A DNA stretch of 64,000 bases from Sesamia nonagrioides (Eukaryota; Arthropoda; Insecta; Lepidoptera; Noctuidae), in NCBI GenBank assembly GCA_017933935.1, contig JADWQK010002383.1, forward strand, positions 434,001-498,000. Direction: 5' to 3'. Of this stretch, positions 51,201-61,304 are shown piece by piece. How positions within the stretch are numbered: the stretch's first letter is position 1; each line of letters begins with the position of its first letter. The translations under genes and the position numbers were made by a program. The notes beneath the pieces are model-generated. The model searched no databases. It was given only the letters and a program-made list of their open reading frames with translations, and was not told where the DNA came from.

Positions 51201-54200
51201 TATATGCATATTTCTTACGAAATACAATTTAAAATTAAAAAAAAAATACTTTCGGTGAAATTCTTAACCGCAACCAAGTAATTCAAGATAAAAATTATAA
51301 ATATGTCAAATAGCCTATTCTTATTCTTCGCGACTTGCGAAGATTCGCCGCGAACATAGTGTACTGACCTAATAGGCGAAGCAGAAGAGTAGCGATGTTT
51401 GCGCGGCGCGGTGCGGGGCGCGGGGTCCGCGGGCGTGGCGTGCGCGCGCGCCGGTCGCGGGCGCGGCGACGCGGGCGCCGAGCTACACTCGCGCGCCGCC
51501 TCCGCCGCGCTACCCGCCGCCTCCGCACGCCGCGACGAACGCGACGCCAATAGACGCAACGCAAGCTGCTCCAACGAACCTGTACACAGAACACCTATTA
51601 TATCTTCTGCAGTTTCATCTAAAGTGTTCGTCCCTCAAAACCATCGTCGCGCGAGCAAGCGATCTTTGTGTACATTTTGTTCGGCGAATTCGAAGAGGTG
51701 GTCGAGCCTACAGACCGGTTTTCCAAACATATAAGTGACACATGAACGCGCCGATCGCATATTTACGCACGATTATTTTGATTAGGACGCGGGGTCTACC
51801 TGTGTCCATGCCTAGTCGTGCCGTCCTAGACTCCTAGGTAAGCTTCATGCGTTCTATAGATAAGCGGGCGGCTACCGGAGTAGAAGCGTTTAGTGTTGCG
51901 TGTCAAGCCCAGGTGTCGCGTCAAGTGGCCGTGCGAGCCCAAACGAGGAGTTAGTGACCATGTACCGGCTGGTGAACTCCGAACTAAAATTAACATCTAC
52001 CTTTAAGGGTGCAGCCGGGGATAGAAGCCGTCGAAACGTTACCCGAGATCCTGCGTCGAGCGATGTTACACCGAAGGTTAGGTTAGTGTTCGATGGCGGG
52101 TGAAGTAAAGCATCTACTTATCGTACTAACTGTAATACTTGCTGTAGTCGGAGTCGCTGTCGGTGTGCAGGCGCGCGGGGGGCGCGGCGTGCGGAGGGCG
52201 GGCGCGTGGACTACACGCCACGCACACGTACGTGCGTGCGTCCACGTCGCGCCGGTCGTACGGCGACACCAGGCGACACGCCGTGCACACGGGGTAGTCG
52301 CGTCGCCGCCGCGTACCTTCCGAAGCTGAGGTCCCACTATTGTCCTCCCCTCCTGTACTATTACACCGACTGCTAGAATTAGTTACGTCCGTTTTCGGTG
52401 ACACCGAATCCACCCGTGACTGCCGCTTACTCTTGTCCACCGTCAGAGACATCTCACTCGAGTCAAGACTCCTGGATTTTCCGCATCGTCGTAAGCTCGG
52501 TGTTTTAGTGCACTCGCTCTGCTTAGCGTCACTCGCGCGCACGTGACGCCTGTTCCGCCTTTGACGTTTATTGTTGACGAGTATCAATCTCCGTGGTGGT
52601 TCTCCGCGTAAGGCAGTGAGACTAACTTGCGCGTGTAAGACTTGGGGATCTACTAAATCCAGGTACCCGACACTGCAACTGCGTGTCATTGTGTCATAAA
52701 AAGGGACGGTGGCACAGACTGGACTGATGGGCACTACGGTGGTTGTCCTCTGTACCTTACCAGTTACCTCTCGAGCTTTGTCAGTAAGGTTACTAATAGT
52801 GGTATCAACCGGAGTCTCCTCATCAATAAACTTCAAGTCCTCACTCTTTTGTAAATGTTTGACCGTCTCACCGCGCTTGGTCAAAGCGTCTGGATGCACT
52901 TCATGCTCGTAATTCTTGTTACACAGTGACTTAAGAATCCTAGTGTTCATTTCGAACGAAGCTGATTCTCCTCTACTGCAGATATTTTTACGCAATTTTG
53001 AAAGACAGTTGTCAGTGACGTGGTTATCACATTTTTTGATCGTTACCTGTCGGCTTGGCTCAATGCTTAGGTTGAGGTTAAAAGATTGCTGTTCTAAGTT
53101 GGATAGATTTCCTTTGAGTGACACGTTGTCTCCACGAACACTGTAGTCGGTCCTTCCTCCGCAGAAGTCCCCCCTCCCCCCGCAGGTGACGGTTTGTGGT
53201 GAGGGTCTCTCGAATATGATGTCTGTAGGTGCGACGGCGTTCTTTGGCGATTGTAAGGTTGGTACGGAGCTTTCACACCTCAGCGGTGATATAGCGTGTC
53301 TGTTGGGCACCCCGGCCGGATTATTCACTCTCCTCTCAGCAGACTGGCTCGCGTGCCTGATTGGCGTCGAGTACACACTCTCAGGCACATTATTAATTGT
53401 CTCATTAGTATCAATATACGGAAACTCTTCATAAGATTCAGCTCTGGCAAGTGACGGACTGTTCTGATTATTATTATTAGCTGTGTACTCATTCTGATTG
53501 ATGTTATTAGTGTTGTTCATTCTTTCGTTAAGAGTTACCTTCCTGCCTTCCTTCCTTCTGATATTATTATTATTAGTGTGCGACGGAGAATCATTAGAGT
53601 CGTTGGACTGAAATACCTCTTCTTCATCCTCGGAGAAGATGTTAGGATTAAACGTAGGGTCTGGGCCGACGGGATAGTCATCCCTGAGTTCAGTGATCAT
53701 GAGAGTCATCTGCCTCGGCTGGAGGTGGAGTAAAGAGGTCTTATACGTGACCTGGCCGAGATTGGCAGGAACATTTTTAGCTAAACCATGCATTTTAAAT
53801 TTAGTCCCCCATATATTAGATGTAACTTCTACTAAACGAACGTCCTGTAACAAGAACTTGTGTGAAAAAATATAATTTTACAAGTATTATTTTACATATT
53901 GAATATTCTACGAGCTTATTTCCCAAAGTATCTACAAATATGTGGTAGCATACCTCTGGCAAGGAGTCAATATAAGCCAGTTCGTCGGGCGGTTCGTCCT
54001 TCTCACTGAAGCTTCGTACCTTTCGTCTCTCCCGGGCTCGGCGGCGGCGTTGCAGCCGCGGTGATCCGGAACAACCTGATGTTACAGGTACCATTTATTT
54101 ACGTAATGAGCGTTCAATAGTGTCGAACACTGTGGAGCATTATTTGATTGAAGTTGGCCACTATGGCCATCCATTGCACAGTTGCAATAATTTTAATAAA

Positions 54201-57200
54201 ATTTTAACTATTAAAATAATTGCAACTGTGCAATATATAGGTATAAATAAATATTAACGCAAAGTAAATCTGACTTTATACTTAAACTTGGCTTTAATTC
54301 ATATGATTTATGAAAGTACTGTGTTCAGTTAAAATGTTATCTTTAAACTAGATAAGTACCTACCTATTATTTTCAATCAATAATTTCAATAAATAACTGA
54401 AAGCGCACACTCAATGCAATGTTGCTTTTTCACGCCCTAGCGGACTGATGTTTACTAACTAATTGCATATAAAGTTAGGCATCATTTAAAGTGTGGCCAA
54501 AATCGGAACTAACGCCGCCATTTCCATCTTTGCCAACGTCATTCGAGTGACATAACATCCTCGTTGCTCTGTACGTAGAAGAACGCTCGCATACCTTCCT
54601 CCCGCTCGGTGTCGGAGGACGAGGTGTGCGCGGCGTGCGTGGCGTGGCGCGGCGTACGCGGCGTGCGAGGCGTGCGCGGCGAGGCGGTGCCGCCGCTGGA
54701 CGAGCTGCCCGCGCCGCTACTACTGCTACTGCTGCTAGCGCGGACTACCACACTGCTTGACACTTGCTCCGCTAGGTACGTGACGTCATAATACACATGT
54801 TAGATAGTCTGTAGGTAAAAGGAATAAATGTTTTAAGCACCAAAAAAATCTCTCATAGGCTATTTTCAACTTCACAATCATTTACTTTCCTTAAGTAGAC
54901 ACTTTTGGAACATAGTAAAAGTTACGCGAACAAGCTGTGCTGATCAAATTTATTCCACATACCTTCAGCTTGAGGATCAAAGATAACAAACTCTGGTCTA
55001 ATCTTGCTAGTCCTTCGTCCCTTGAGCAGCGGTACCAGGCCTCCGAGATGTTCTAGATACAGGGTGTAAGCGCCCGCTTCCTCGTCATCGTGACGTAACA
55101 TGGTGCAGTGTAAGCGGCCGCCGGCTGCTGGAGGCCGGGACACGAAAAGTCGGAGCTCGTTTGTTTCGGGGACGTTACACTACAATGAGTAAATGGATTA
55201 AAGCTGGGTAAACGAGTTGACATCCAATATAATTTTGACCATTGTTAGCATAAATCACGAAGTAGTCATCGCCAAATATGTATAAAAAGTTTTCTGTTTA
55301 TCAATCGTTTCAATATGGCAGAGACAGAACTATGTTTTAAAAATATTTAGGTACCTACTGTTAAAGTTGGTGATTTGTCTGAGCCTAATATTTAGGCTCA
55401 CACAAATCACCATGTAAAAACACTATGTATTAGGCCCTAATACATAGTGTTTTATCATCTGATCCTAGTGAATACGTGCTAGCATTACCCGTATAGTGTG
55501 AGCGAAGAGGTTGGCAAGCGCTGGCTGTAGCCGCGGCGGCAGCGGCAGGCGCGGTGCGAGGCGCGGGTCCCGCAGCGCCTGCGCCGCCCGCACGCGCGCC
55601 AGCAGCTGCAGCGGTGCCACCACGCGCCATACGCGCGCCGTGCACACCGCGCCGCCCGCCGACACGAACAGGCGGCGCGCGCAGTGGCCCCACGTCAGCG
55701 CGCGCACCATGCCCTTCACGTGCAACATGAGCCTTCATCATCAACCTTATTTATCGTCCCACTGCTGGCCATAGGTCTCCTCTCATACAGAGGAGGATTG
55801 AGCGGAATCACCACGCTTGCTCAATGCGGGTTGGCGATTTTAGACCTAAAGTCCAGGTTTCCTCAAAATGTTTTCCTTTCACCTTTTAATGAGTCATTGG
55901 TGTCCAAGATATACTTAGAAAGTACATATAACTTAGAAAAGTTACATTGGGACTTGCCTGACCTGGAATCGAACACGCACACTCATACTTGAGATGATGG
56001 TGTTTTAACCACTGGGCCACCACGACTTTACATGAGCCTTAACAGGGTGCTTTGCTTTCTAAAAGGTGGCCACGTCGCCAATGGCTGTTAAATATTTCCC
56101 GTTCCTTGAAACATGAGGGGTCAGATACTTTCACACTCTCTGAATATCCACACAAAATGGCTCTGGCGTTTACCTTTCGCTTTGATCTCAAATCACAAAA
56201 TAGTAACAATATAGAACTCACTTGCGAGTAAGGTATAGGGACGGTATATATGAGAGCTCCAACATCCGAGTAGAACTTGACGACGTTCTTATAAGGTGGC
56301 GAGTCCACCGGCTCGTCGGCTTCTGTAAATGTCATTGTTCAGCACTTAATGATGATATCGACTTCTGGCCATCGATAAACCTTCTTAATAAAACTACAAT
56401 AGACTATTGTTGGAAATGGTTGAGTGATCACACAAAGTTGATATTCAGTATATGAGGATACCAGACTCATCTTCTAGAAATAACGCTTATGTTATATAAA
56501 TAATAATAATTTATGTGGTATACATAATACAATAGAGTTTCTATTCTTTACACACTTTACCAAGAACTGATTTGCAATTAGCAAGTAGTAACCGTAAAAA
56601 ATCAAAGGCTAGTGTCATACGATGCGACCATTAAAATATGACTGGCAGAAACTAAAAACCGAAATAGATGAAAATTTCCGTCTAAACCTAAAGCTTAGCA
56701 ACTCACAGTGTCGTTAATATAGTAACATATTGAAAAGCGAAGCTCAGTTCCAAAACGAAAGCCTCGTTTATCAAAACGATAGAAAGGCTCACTCAACACA
56801 TCAATTTATCAATATCACATTCTCATAGAAACCATTCAGGGCGAGCTGATATGTAGGTGATTACGTGCAAAAAGGCATCCAGTGACGATTACTTCAGCTA
56901 CTGGGCTCTTTTGGGTTTTTATTACGTAGTATGCTGGGCTGGCCTTACTGTGCACATTTATTTATGTTACAAACATGGGCGTACCGAGATTCCCGGAAGA
57001 GTGGGGGGGGGGGGTGCACCTGCCCCCCCCCACTCTTCCAGAAATCTTGCAGAACATGTATGAACTCCCCCGATTACTAAACAAACTCTGTCTCTAACTT
57101 ATCTCTAACTTTTAAATAAACCATGCAGTAGACACTGACAAAATGTACGGTGTAATTGCCAAAAAACCGTGTCCTACTTATAGCGCGCAGAGATTACTCA

Positions 57201-60200
57201 CTCCAAAAATTTGACGTTTTTATTTTGAACTAGCTTTCCGCCCGCGGCTTCGCCCGCGTGGAATTCGGTTATATCGCGCTTTTTAGATTTCCCTCGGGAA
57301 CATCTCATTTTTCCGGGATAAAAGGTAGCCTATGTTCTTTCTCAGGGTCTAAAGATTGTCTGTGCCAAATTTCATCTAAATCGGTTGAGAGGTTTAAGCG
57401 CGAAAACGTAACAGATAGACAGACAGACAGACAGAGTTACTTTCGCATTTATAATATTAGTATGGATTAAATAAATCGTATTGTAAACCCCTACTGAAAA
57501 AGTCTGATCCATGTTTAATTGCGAATACAGATATAGGTAAGTAAGCTAAGTAAGTAACAGCTAGCTATATAGCAATCATCATCAACCTACCGGCGATCAG
57601 AGTACCAGCGACTGCCAGCAGTTCCCTAGAGTTGGCCCACTCCATAGCAAGCGTGTTTCCCCTCAGCCCTGTTGACACTCTCACAGGACTGACATCATCA
57701 TGTCCTCTCAGGAGCACTATCTCCCCATTGCCGAGAGCCACGGCCAGTACATGCCCACCATTATTCTCCCCTCCCTCTTCTCCTTCCTCCATCTTAAACT
57801 TCTCGCAAGACCACGCCATTGATGTAATTCCGCCCTCCGCCACTAATTGAACCTGCAGGGTAATTGCGTAACACAGTATCAGTAGCAATGGGTTTCATTA
57901 TGACAGTTCAACAACATTCATTGCGTTATTTATGTGTTTGAGCAACACATTTTGGAACATATGAAGCAATGGATTGCCAATTTGCTTCGAAATGATTCCA
58001 ACTAATTGTAATAGCACGTTACGCAATTAGGGTGCTGTAATTATTCGTTGAGTTGTATTTGCAAAGATCATAAATTTGTCTTGTATCAGTAGAATACACA
58101 TACTAGGGCGGTTGAAAAGTTTTGAGCCTAAGTACCTTAATGCATTACTAATGACTTGGGCTGCACATCACTAATTGCGAGAGTCCTAAGTAGTATAAAT
58201 ACTAAGTTTCAGGTCATTAAAATCATTACATTTTTAATTATTGAACCATAATCATCAACATGTCTGAGCTATCCGCGCTTTATACAAAACTGGAGTACAG
58301 AGCTGTCATAAAATACCTCACAAAGAAGAACAAAACGCCGACGGAAATATTTAAAGACATGTCTGCAGTTTACGGGGAGTTTGCACCTTCATTTGCCACT
58401 GTAAAACGTTGGAGACGAGAATTCAAACACGGTAGGGAATCGCTCGAAGATGACCCCTGGCCGGGACGCCCAAACACCGCCGTTATCCAAGAAAACATTG
58501 AAAAAGTGAAAAAAATTATTCTCAAGATTGGCGAATGAAGTTGTGGCAGATAGCTGAAGCTATAGACATAAGCAAGGAATGAATCGGCGACATTTTGCAT
58601 AACCATTTGCACATGAAAAAGGTGTGTGCGCGATGGGTGCCGAAAATGCTCACGCCGCTGGACAAGCAGCGTCGAGTCACAAGAGTTCCTGGACATCTGT
58701 GGCGATAATCCTGACGATGTTTTTTCTCGCCTGTAACTGTCGATGAAACAAGGATCCGGTTACGATCAACGCAATGGACGAGTCAATGCAATGGATAGAA
58801 AAGGGAAAAATGCCGCCAAGCTCATGGCTCATGGTGTTTTTTAGGATTGTGAAGGAATTTTATTCATTGAGTACCTTCCCAAAAATACTACAATGAACGG
58901 AGACTATTATGCAGTATTGTTGAACAAAGTGCGTCAAGTGGCTTTGGAGAAAAGAAGAGGCAAACTGGCAAAAGAAGTCCTGTTTCTGCAGGACAATGCG
59001 CCGATCCACACGGCGCTGCAACTCGCGCCGTGTGGATCGGCGCATTGTCCTGCAGAAACAGGACTTCTTTTGCCAGTTTGCCTGGCGCGCCCTCGTCGAG
59101 ACAGGATTTGAAAAAATCAACCACCCACCCTACAGTTTAGACCTGGCCCCTAGCGATTATTTCCTTTTTTCAAATTTGGAAAACGACCTCACTGGACGGA
59201 GATTTTTCAGTGACGAGAAAATGAAGGCGGCTGTCTATGAACATTTTGAAGGCAAAGATGGCGAATATTTTTTAACCGGGTTAAAAGCCCATTTTAATAA
59301 ATTTAAGAAATATATTGAAGTAGATGGAGAGTATATTGAAAAACATTTTTTTTGTACATTTCTATCAGCATTTTTAATACCTTAGGCTCAAAAATTTTCA
59401 GCCGCCCCTCGTATGTAACGAATAAAAACCAAAATGTGTTATTTTAAATTGAGAAAAACTTTAGTTCTTTAGATACTACAATAATATTCCTTGAAGCTGC
59501 TGTTAACTTACATAAGTACACATTACACATTTTGGCGACATTATTATTAAAGTTTAGTGCCGTTTGCGGCGGTCATTAACCTGTAAGCGCTTCCCTATGA
59601 ACATAGGTACTTAGTAGAAAATGTAAAAAATGAAAAATGATTTTCTGTGACTAAACTAATGGATATATTTATATGATTTTTTATGAGTAGATTGAGAATG
59701 TGTTGAGGTACACGATATTTAATTTGTCGTATTGTCAGCCCCATTCTGTATAAATAGTTGTCAATTTTGTCCATATTTGGGTCGGCAGAACATGTCTTCT
59801 AGTTTCATATTTCATTATTAGTAAAAGGAACCAAAAAGGCAAAAGACCAAATTCTATCTATACATACTAATAAATATTATAAAGAGGTCAAATTTGTGCG
59901 TTTATATGCAGGGGTAATCTTCGGAACTACTATTTCGATTTCGAAATTTTGTCACTAATGGAAATCTACAGTATTGGTAAGTCATAAGAGGATATAAACG
60001 TGAAGCTATATTTATACCAAGGGCACGGGTAGGGAGAGATAGGATTATAAAACCCTTCCAATATCTTTTGATACCATTGAAAGAGGCCGTACCCTTGGTA
60101 TGTACCCTTCATTATACACGTTATGATAATACAAAAACTTCACGTGAAAGAAATTCATAAAACAATAATTATTTATACTTTGGCAGAATATGTTGTCAAT

Positions 60201-60429
60201 CTATGCTAAAAATAGTCAATTATTTACATATGTTGTCTTTCTATTCAATACTAACCTGTGACACCATAGCTCCATGGACGTCCATGACCACGAGCTGCGC
60301 GGAGGCGGTGCCCAGGTACACCTGATTGTCATCAGGCGTCCAGCAGCCGCATGTGATGCGGGCGTCCAGCGACAACATGGACGACCAGTATCGCTGGCCG
60401 GCCACCGAGCCGACTAATACGAACCCGTC
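48103..60429 (-). CDS. Tusp: Tusp/TULP4: tubby-like protein 4 (12 exons, 5' end outside window)
   Basis: Exons, 5' to 3': 60429-60256, 57852-57591, 56322-56222, 55713-55489, 55179-54963, 54771-54595, 54075-53954, 53844-52131, 51579-51369, 50113-49957, 48552-48346, 48219-48103. All phases fit and the total is 3684 nt (1227 residues plus TAA). Features in order: WD40 repeats, a SOCS box (PRLPLPPRLQPALANLF), the early tubby segment (LHCTM...YTLYLEHLGGLVPLLKGRR...RPEFVIFDP), VTSNIWGTKFK, a long disordered region, a CxxC...CxxC motif, and the tubby end (WNENSQVYQLDFGGRVTQES to NVTQRLK). TULP4 is thought to be a substrate receptor of a Cullin-RING ligase through its SOCS box. The first WD40 exons lie beyond 64000. 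Confidence 0.95.
48346..48552 (-). CDS. Tusp: Tusp exon, tubby C-terminal domain
   Basis: Acceptor TTTTCCAG, donor GTAGAC. A Ser-rich start (LKRTGGVVTATSSSS) leads to MHNKAPMWNENSQVYQLDFG, then RVTQESAKNFQIEYHGKQ, the tubby signature region. Phase 0 at both ends. Confidence 0.96.
48620..49956. other. Tusp intron with two perfect hairpins
   Basis: Contains units related to the 9720 repeat (49140-49345), a 33-bp-arm palindrome (49275-49342) and a 21-bp-arm hairpin (49553-49614). No coding signal; the short frames in it have no recognisable content. Confidence 0.6.
49957..50113 (-). CDS. Tusp: Tusp exon
   Basis: Acceptor ATTTCAG, donor GTAATT. It encodes QLLNSPLLNRRRNKKPSESS then DDEYSTGGGYSEVNGRNYRD and LESFQKAQLRNK, a segment strongly conserved in TULP4 just ahead of the tubby C-terminal part. 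Confidence 0.95.
50114..50938. other. Tusp intron, nothing recognised
   Basis: AT-rich DNA with no repeat match or coding signal. Confidence 0.35.
50962..51063 (-). pseudogene. THAP-domain fragment
   Basis: MVYKWCAVPGCTNKSIKTPE then KQFISLPKT: the C2 start (CxVPxC) and the FxxxPK turn of a THAP zinc finger, as found in P-element-like transposases and THAP repressors. The CH half and anything further is missing. It is in a Tusp intron in the same strand. Probably a transposon remnant. Confidence 0.7.
51369..51579 (-). CDS. Tusp: Tusp exon, Ala/Arg/Pro-rich
   Basis: Acceptor GTGTACAG, donor GTCAGT. It encodes SLEQLALRLLASRSSRR, an Ala/Pro/Arg run and HRYSSASPIR. Starts with two bases and ends with two, fitting both neighbours. 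Very GC-rich; SPIR joins QLLNSPLL of the next exon as in TULP4. Confidence 0.9.
52131..53844 (-). CDS. Tusp: Tusp large middle exon
   Basis: Acceptor TTGTTACAG, donor GTTAGT just before an in-frame TAG. It begins DVRLVEVTSNIWGTKFKMHG and YKTSLLHLQPRQMT, the conserved tubby insert of TULP4, then FNPNIFSEDEEE. About 430 poorly conserved residues follow, Ser- and Asn-rich. Near the end is PVCTACRLVSPYDRRDVDAR TYVCVAC (CxxC, 22 residues, CxxC), a candidate zinc ribbon, followed by DSDSDYSKYY. Confidence 0.94.
53954..54075 (-). CDS. Tusp: Tusp exon, basic linker
   Basis: Acceptor AACATCAG, donor GTATGC. It encodes GCSGSPRLQRRRRARERRKV then RSFSEKDEPPDELAYIDSLPE. The SPRLxR style echoes the SPKLPR repeats in vertebrate TULP4. 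It could serve as a nuclear localisation signal, which is an inference. Confidence 0.9.
54595..54771 (-). CDS. Tusp: Tusp exon, Ser-rich and TPR/TPR-like linker
   Basis: Acceptor TACCTAG, donor GTATGC. It encodes AEQVSSSVVVRA, a poly-Ser/Gly run, repeated PRTPRTPRTPR and SSSDTEREEG. Low complexity; assigned from phase and position between conserved exons. Confidence 0.82.
54963..55179 (-). CDS. Tusp: Tusp exon, first part of tubby domain
   Basis: Acceptor CATTGTAG, donor GTATGT. It encodes CNVPETNELRLFVSRP, then GGRLHCTMLRHDDEE, YTLYLEHLGGLVPLLKGRR and RPEFVIFDPQAE, the segment of TULP4 where the split tubby domain begins. Confidence 0.95.
55489..55713 (-). CDS. Tusp: Tusp exon, last WD40 repeat and SOCS box
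   Basis: The acceptor chosen is CACGTGAAG|GGC because only it keeps phase 0 and joins IPYSQ to GMVRALTWGHCARRL. Donor GTAATG. The second half (LQLLARVRAAQALRD...PLPPRLQPALANLF) matches the SOCS box position of TULP4. A SINE lies 22 bases upstream of the acceptor. Very GC-rich. Confidence 0.88.
55736..56029 (-). mobile_element. tRNA-derived SINE next to a Tusp splice acceptor
   Basis: Flanked by ACATGAGCCTT at 55725-55735 and 56030-56040 (exact 11-bp duplication). On the - strand: GTGGCCCAGTGGTTAAAACA (A-box), GTTCGATTCCAGG (B-box), and a (GAT)n-type tail. Its tail is 22 bases upstream of the exon beginning at 55713. Confidence 0.92.
56222..56322 (-). CDS. Tusp: Tusp exon, WD40 repeat
   Basis: Acceptor TTTACAG, donor GTGAGT. 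It encodes EADEPVDSPPYKNVVKFYSD then VGALIYTVPIPYSQ. Starts with two bases completing a Glu codon and ends on a codon boundary. Confidence 0.93.
56456..57228. other. Tusp intron, mostly unremarkable
   Basis: AT-rich; a G/C-run hairpin at about 56996-57050 (GGAAGAGTGGGGG ... CCCCCACTCTTCC). No coding signal. Confidence 0.4.
57229..57463 (-). mobile_element. Lep1-like repeat, reversed
   Basis: ACTAGCTTTCCGCCCGCGGC ... ATTTATAATATTAGTAT, well preserved, in the intron after the exon at 57591. Confidence 0.87.
57591..57852 (-). CDS. Tusp: Tusp exon, WD40 repeats
   Basis: It begins VQLVAEGGITSMAWS and ends LLAVAGTLIAG; donor GTAGGT. The acceptor AG (53-54 of 578xx) directly abuts a MITE inverted repeat (57858-58032), so the intron end, including the pyrimidine tract TTACCC, is transposon-derived. 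An acidic Gly-rich insert (EEGEEGGENNGG) lies in a blade loop. Confidence 0.95.
57858..58032. mobile_element. MITE family C abutting a Tusp splice acceptor
   Basis: GGGTAATTGCGTAACAC ... CGTTACGCAATTAGGG, flanked by TGCA and TGCT. The acceptor AG of the exon at 57852 is in or next to the flanking TGCA. Confidence 0.9.
58103..59411 (+). mobile_element. mariner transposon, dead
   Basis: TA on both sides; inverted ends (AGGGCGGTTGAAAAGTTTTG / CAAAAATTTTCAGCCGCCCC). The transposase begins at 58260: MSELSALYTKLEYRAVIKYL, then KRWRREFKHGRESLEDDPWP, the helix-turn-helix part. Later pieces include LDLAPSDYFLFSNLENDLTG (catalytic NPxDY-like region). Several frame breaks and a 59-bp-arm hairpin at 58958-59083 destroy the gene. 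Length 1309, as usual for mariner. Confidence 0.93.
59412..60255. other. Tusp intron with a MITE remnant
   Basis: 60010-60125 (ATACCAAGGGCACGGG, AAACCCTTCCAATATCTTTTGATACCA) is related to the element at 4303-4702. The rest is AT-rich with no recognised content. Confidence 0.45.
60256..60429 (-). CDS. Tusp: Tusp exon, WD40 repeats
   Basis: Acceptor CTATAG, donor GTTAGT. It encodes DGFVLVGSVAGQRYWSSMLS then ITCGCWTPDDNQVYLGTAS and VVMDVHGAMVSQ, two blades of the WD40 propeller of TULP4. Phase 0 at both ends. Confidence 0.95.
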
Positions 60430-60495
60430 CTATAGAGCACACACATTTTATGTGTTAGTAAAAAATTAGGAAAAGCAATGAAATAAAAAGAAGCA

Positions 60496-60895
60496 ATGAA
60501 TAAAGCAACAATGGGCCTCATACGAAGGCTCAGAATCACACAAAGGGCAATGGAAAGAGCTTTTCTCGGAGTTTCTCTGTGTGATCGAATCAGAAATGAG
60601 GAGATCCGCAGAAGAACCAAAGTCACCCACATAGCTCTTCGAGTCGCTAAAATTAAGTGGCAGTGGGTAGGGCACATTGCTCGTAGAACCGATGGCCGAT
60701 GGGGCAGTAAGGTTCTGGAGTGGCGGCCACGTACTGGAAGACGCAGCGTAGGGAGGCACCCAACAAGGTGGACCGATGACCTGGTGAAGGTCACGGGAAG
60801 CCGATGGATGCGGGCAGCACAAGACCGGTCATTGCGGAAAGCCTTTGGGGAGGCCTTTGTCCAGCAGTGGACATCTATAGGCTGAAGAAGAAGAA
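60496..60895 (+). pseudogene. RTE-type LINE 3' end
   Basis: MGLIRRLRITQRAMERAFLG, KWQWVGHIARRTDGRWGSKV and GRRSVGRHPTRWTDDLVKVT: same family as 40735-41560. Ends in CTATAGGCTGAAGAAGAAG. Confidence 0.88.
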
Positions 60896-61304
60896 GGAAA
60901 AGTGGTAGCTTAGCAAATTGCCCATCCACAGTTATTAGTGGCCGACAGATACTTTTTTCAGCAAGTTTTTTTTTTCTTTGGAACCGTAAAATAAATGTAG
61001 TGTCAATTTTTTAATCATTATATTCAACTTTCTCAACTTGAATTGCGCGAAACTTTTTGAATAAAAACTTTTTTTTTTAAATGCGACAATCGGAGGGCCA
61101 TTTATGTGCGTGTGGTGTGGTATAAGGGCCACTTTGTTAGAACTCTTTGAATTATAGTGAACATTCCTAAAGAATTGTGAAAGTTGGAATCAGATTTTGT
61201 GAAAGTCAAATACTTAAGTGAGTTATGGACAGTAAAGCGACGCTCCCAGTTCTCTTAACAAACAAGAAAAACAGAATCCTCTTACTTTATTTTTAAGCGT
61301 TAAT

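Noticed and set aside
51399..51734. GC-rich + strand frame of 111 codons rich in Arg and Ala
   Set aside because: Reverse of the Tusp exon at 51369-51579; Arg/Ala richness results from GC content.
52709..53434. + strand frames across the large Tusp exon
   Set aside because: Shadows of the Tusp coding sequence, which has phase-matched splice sites and family motifs.
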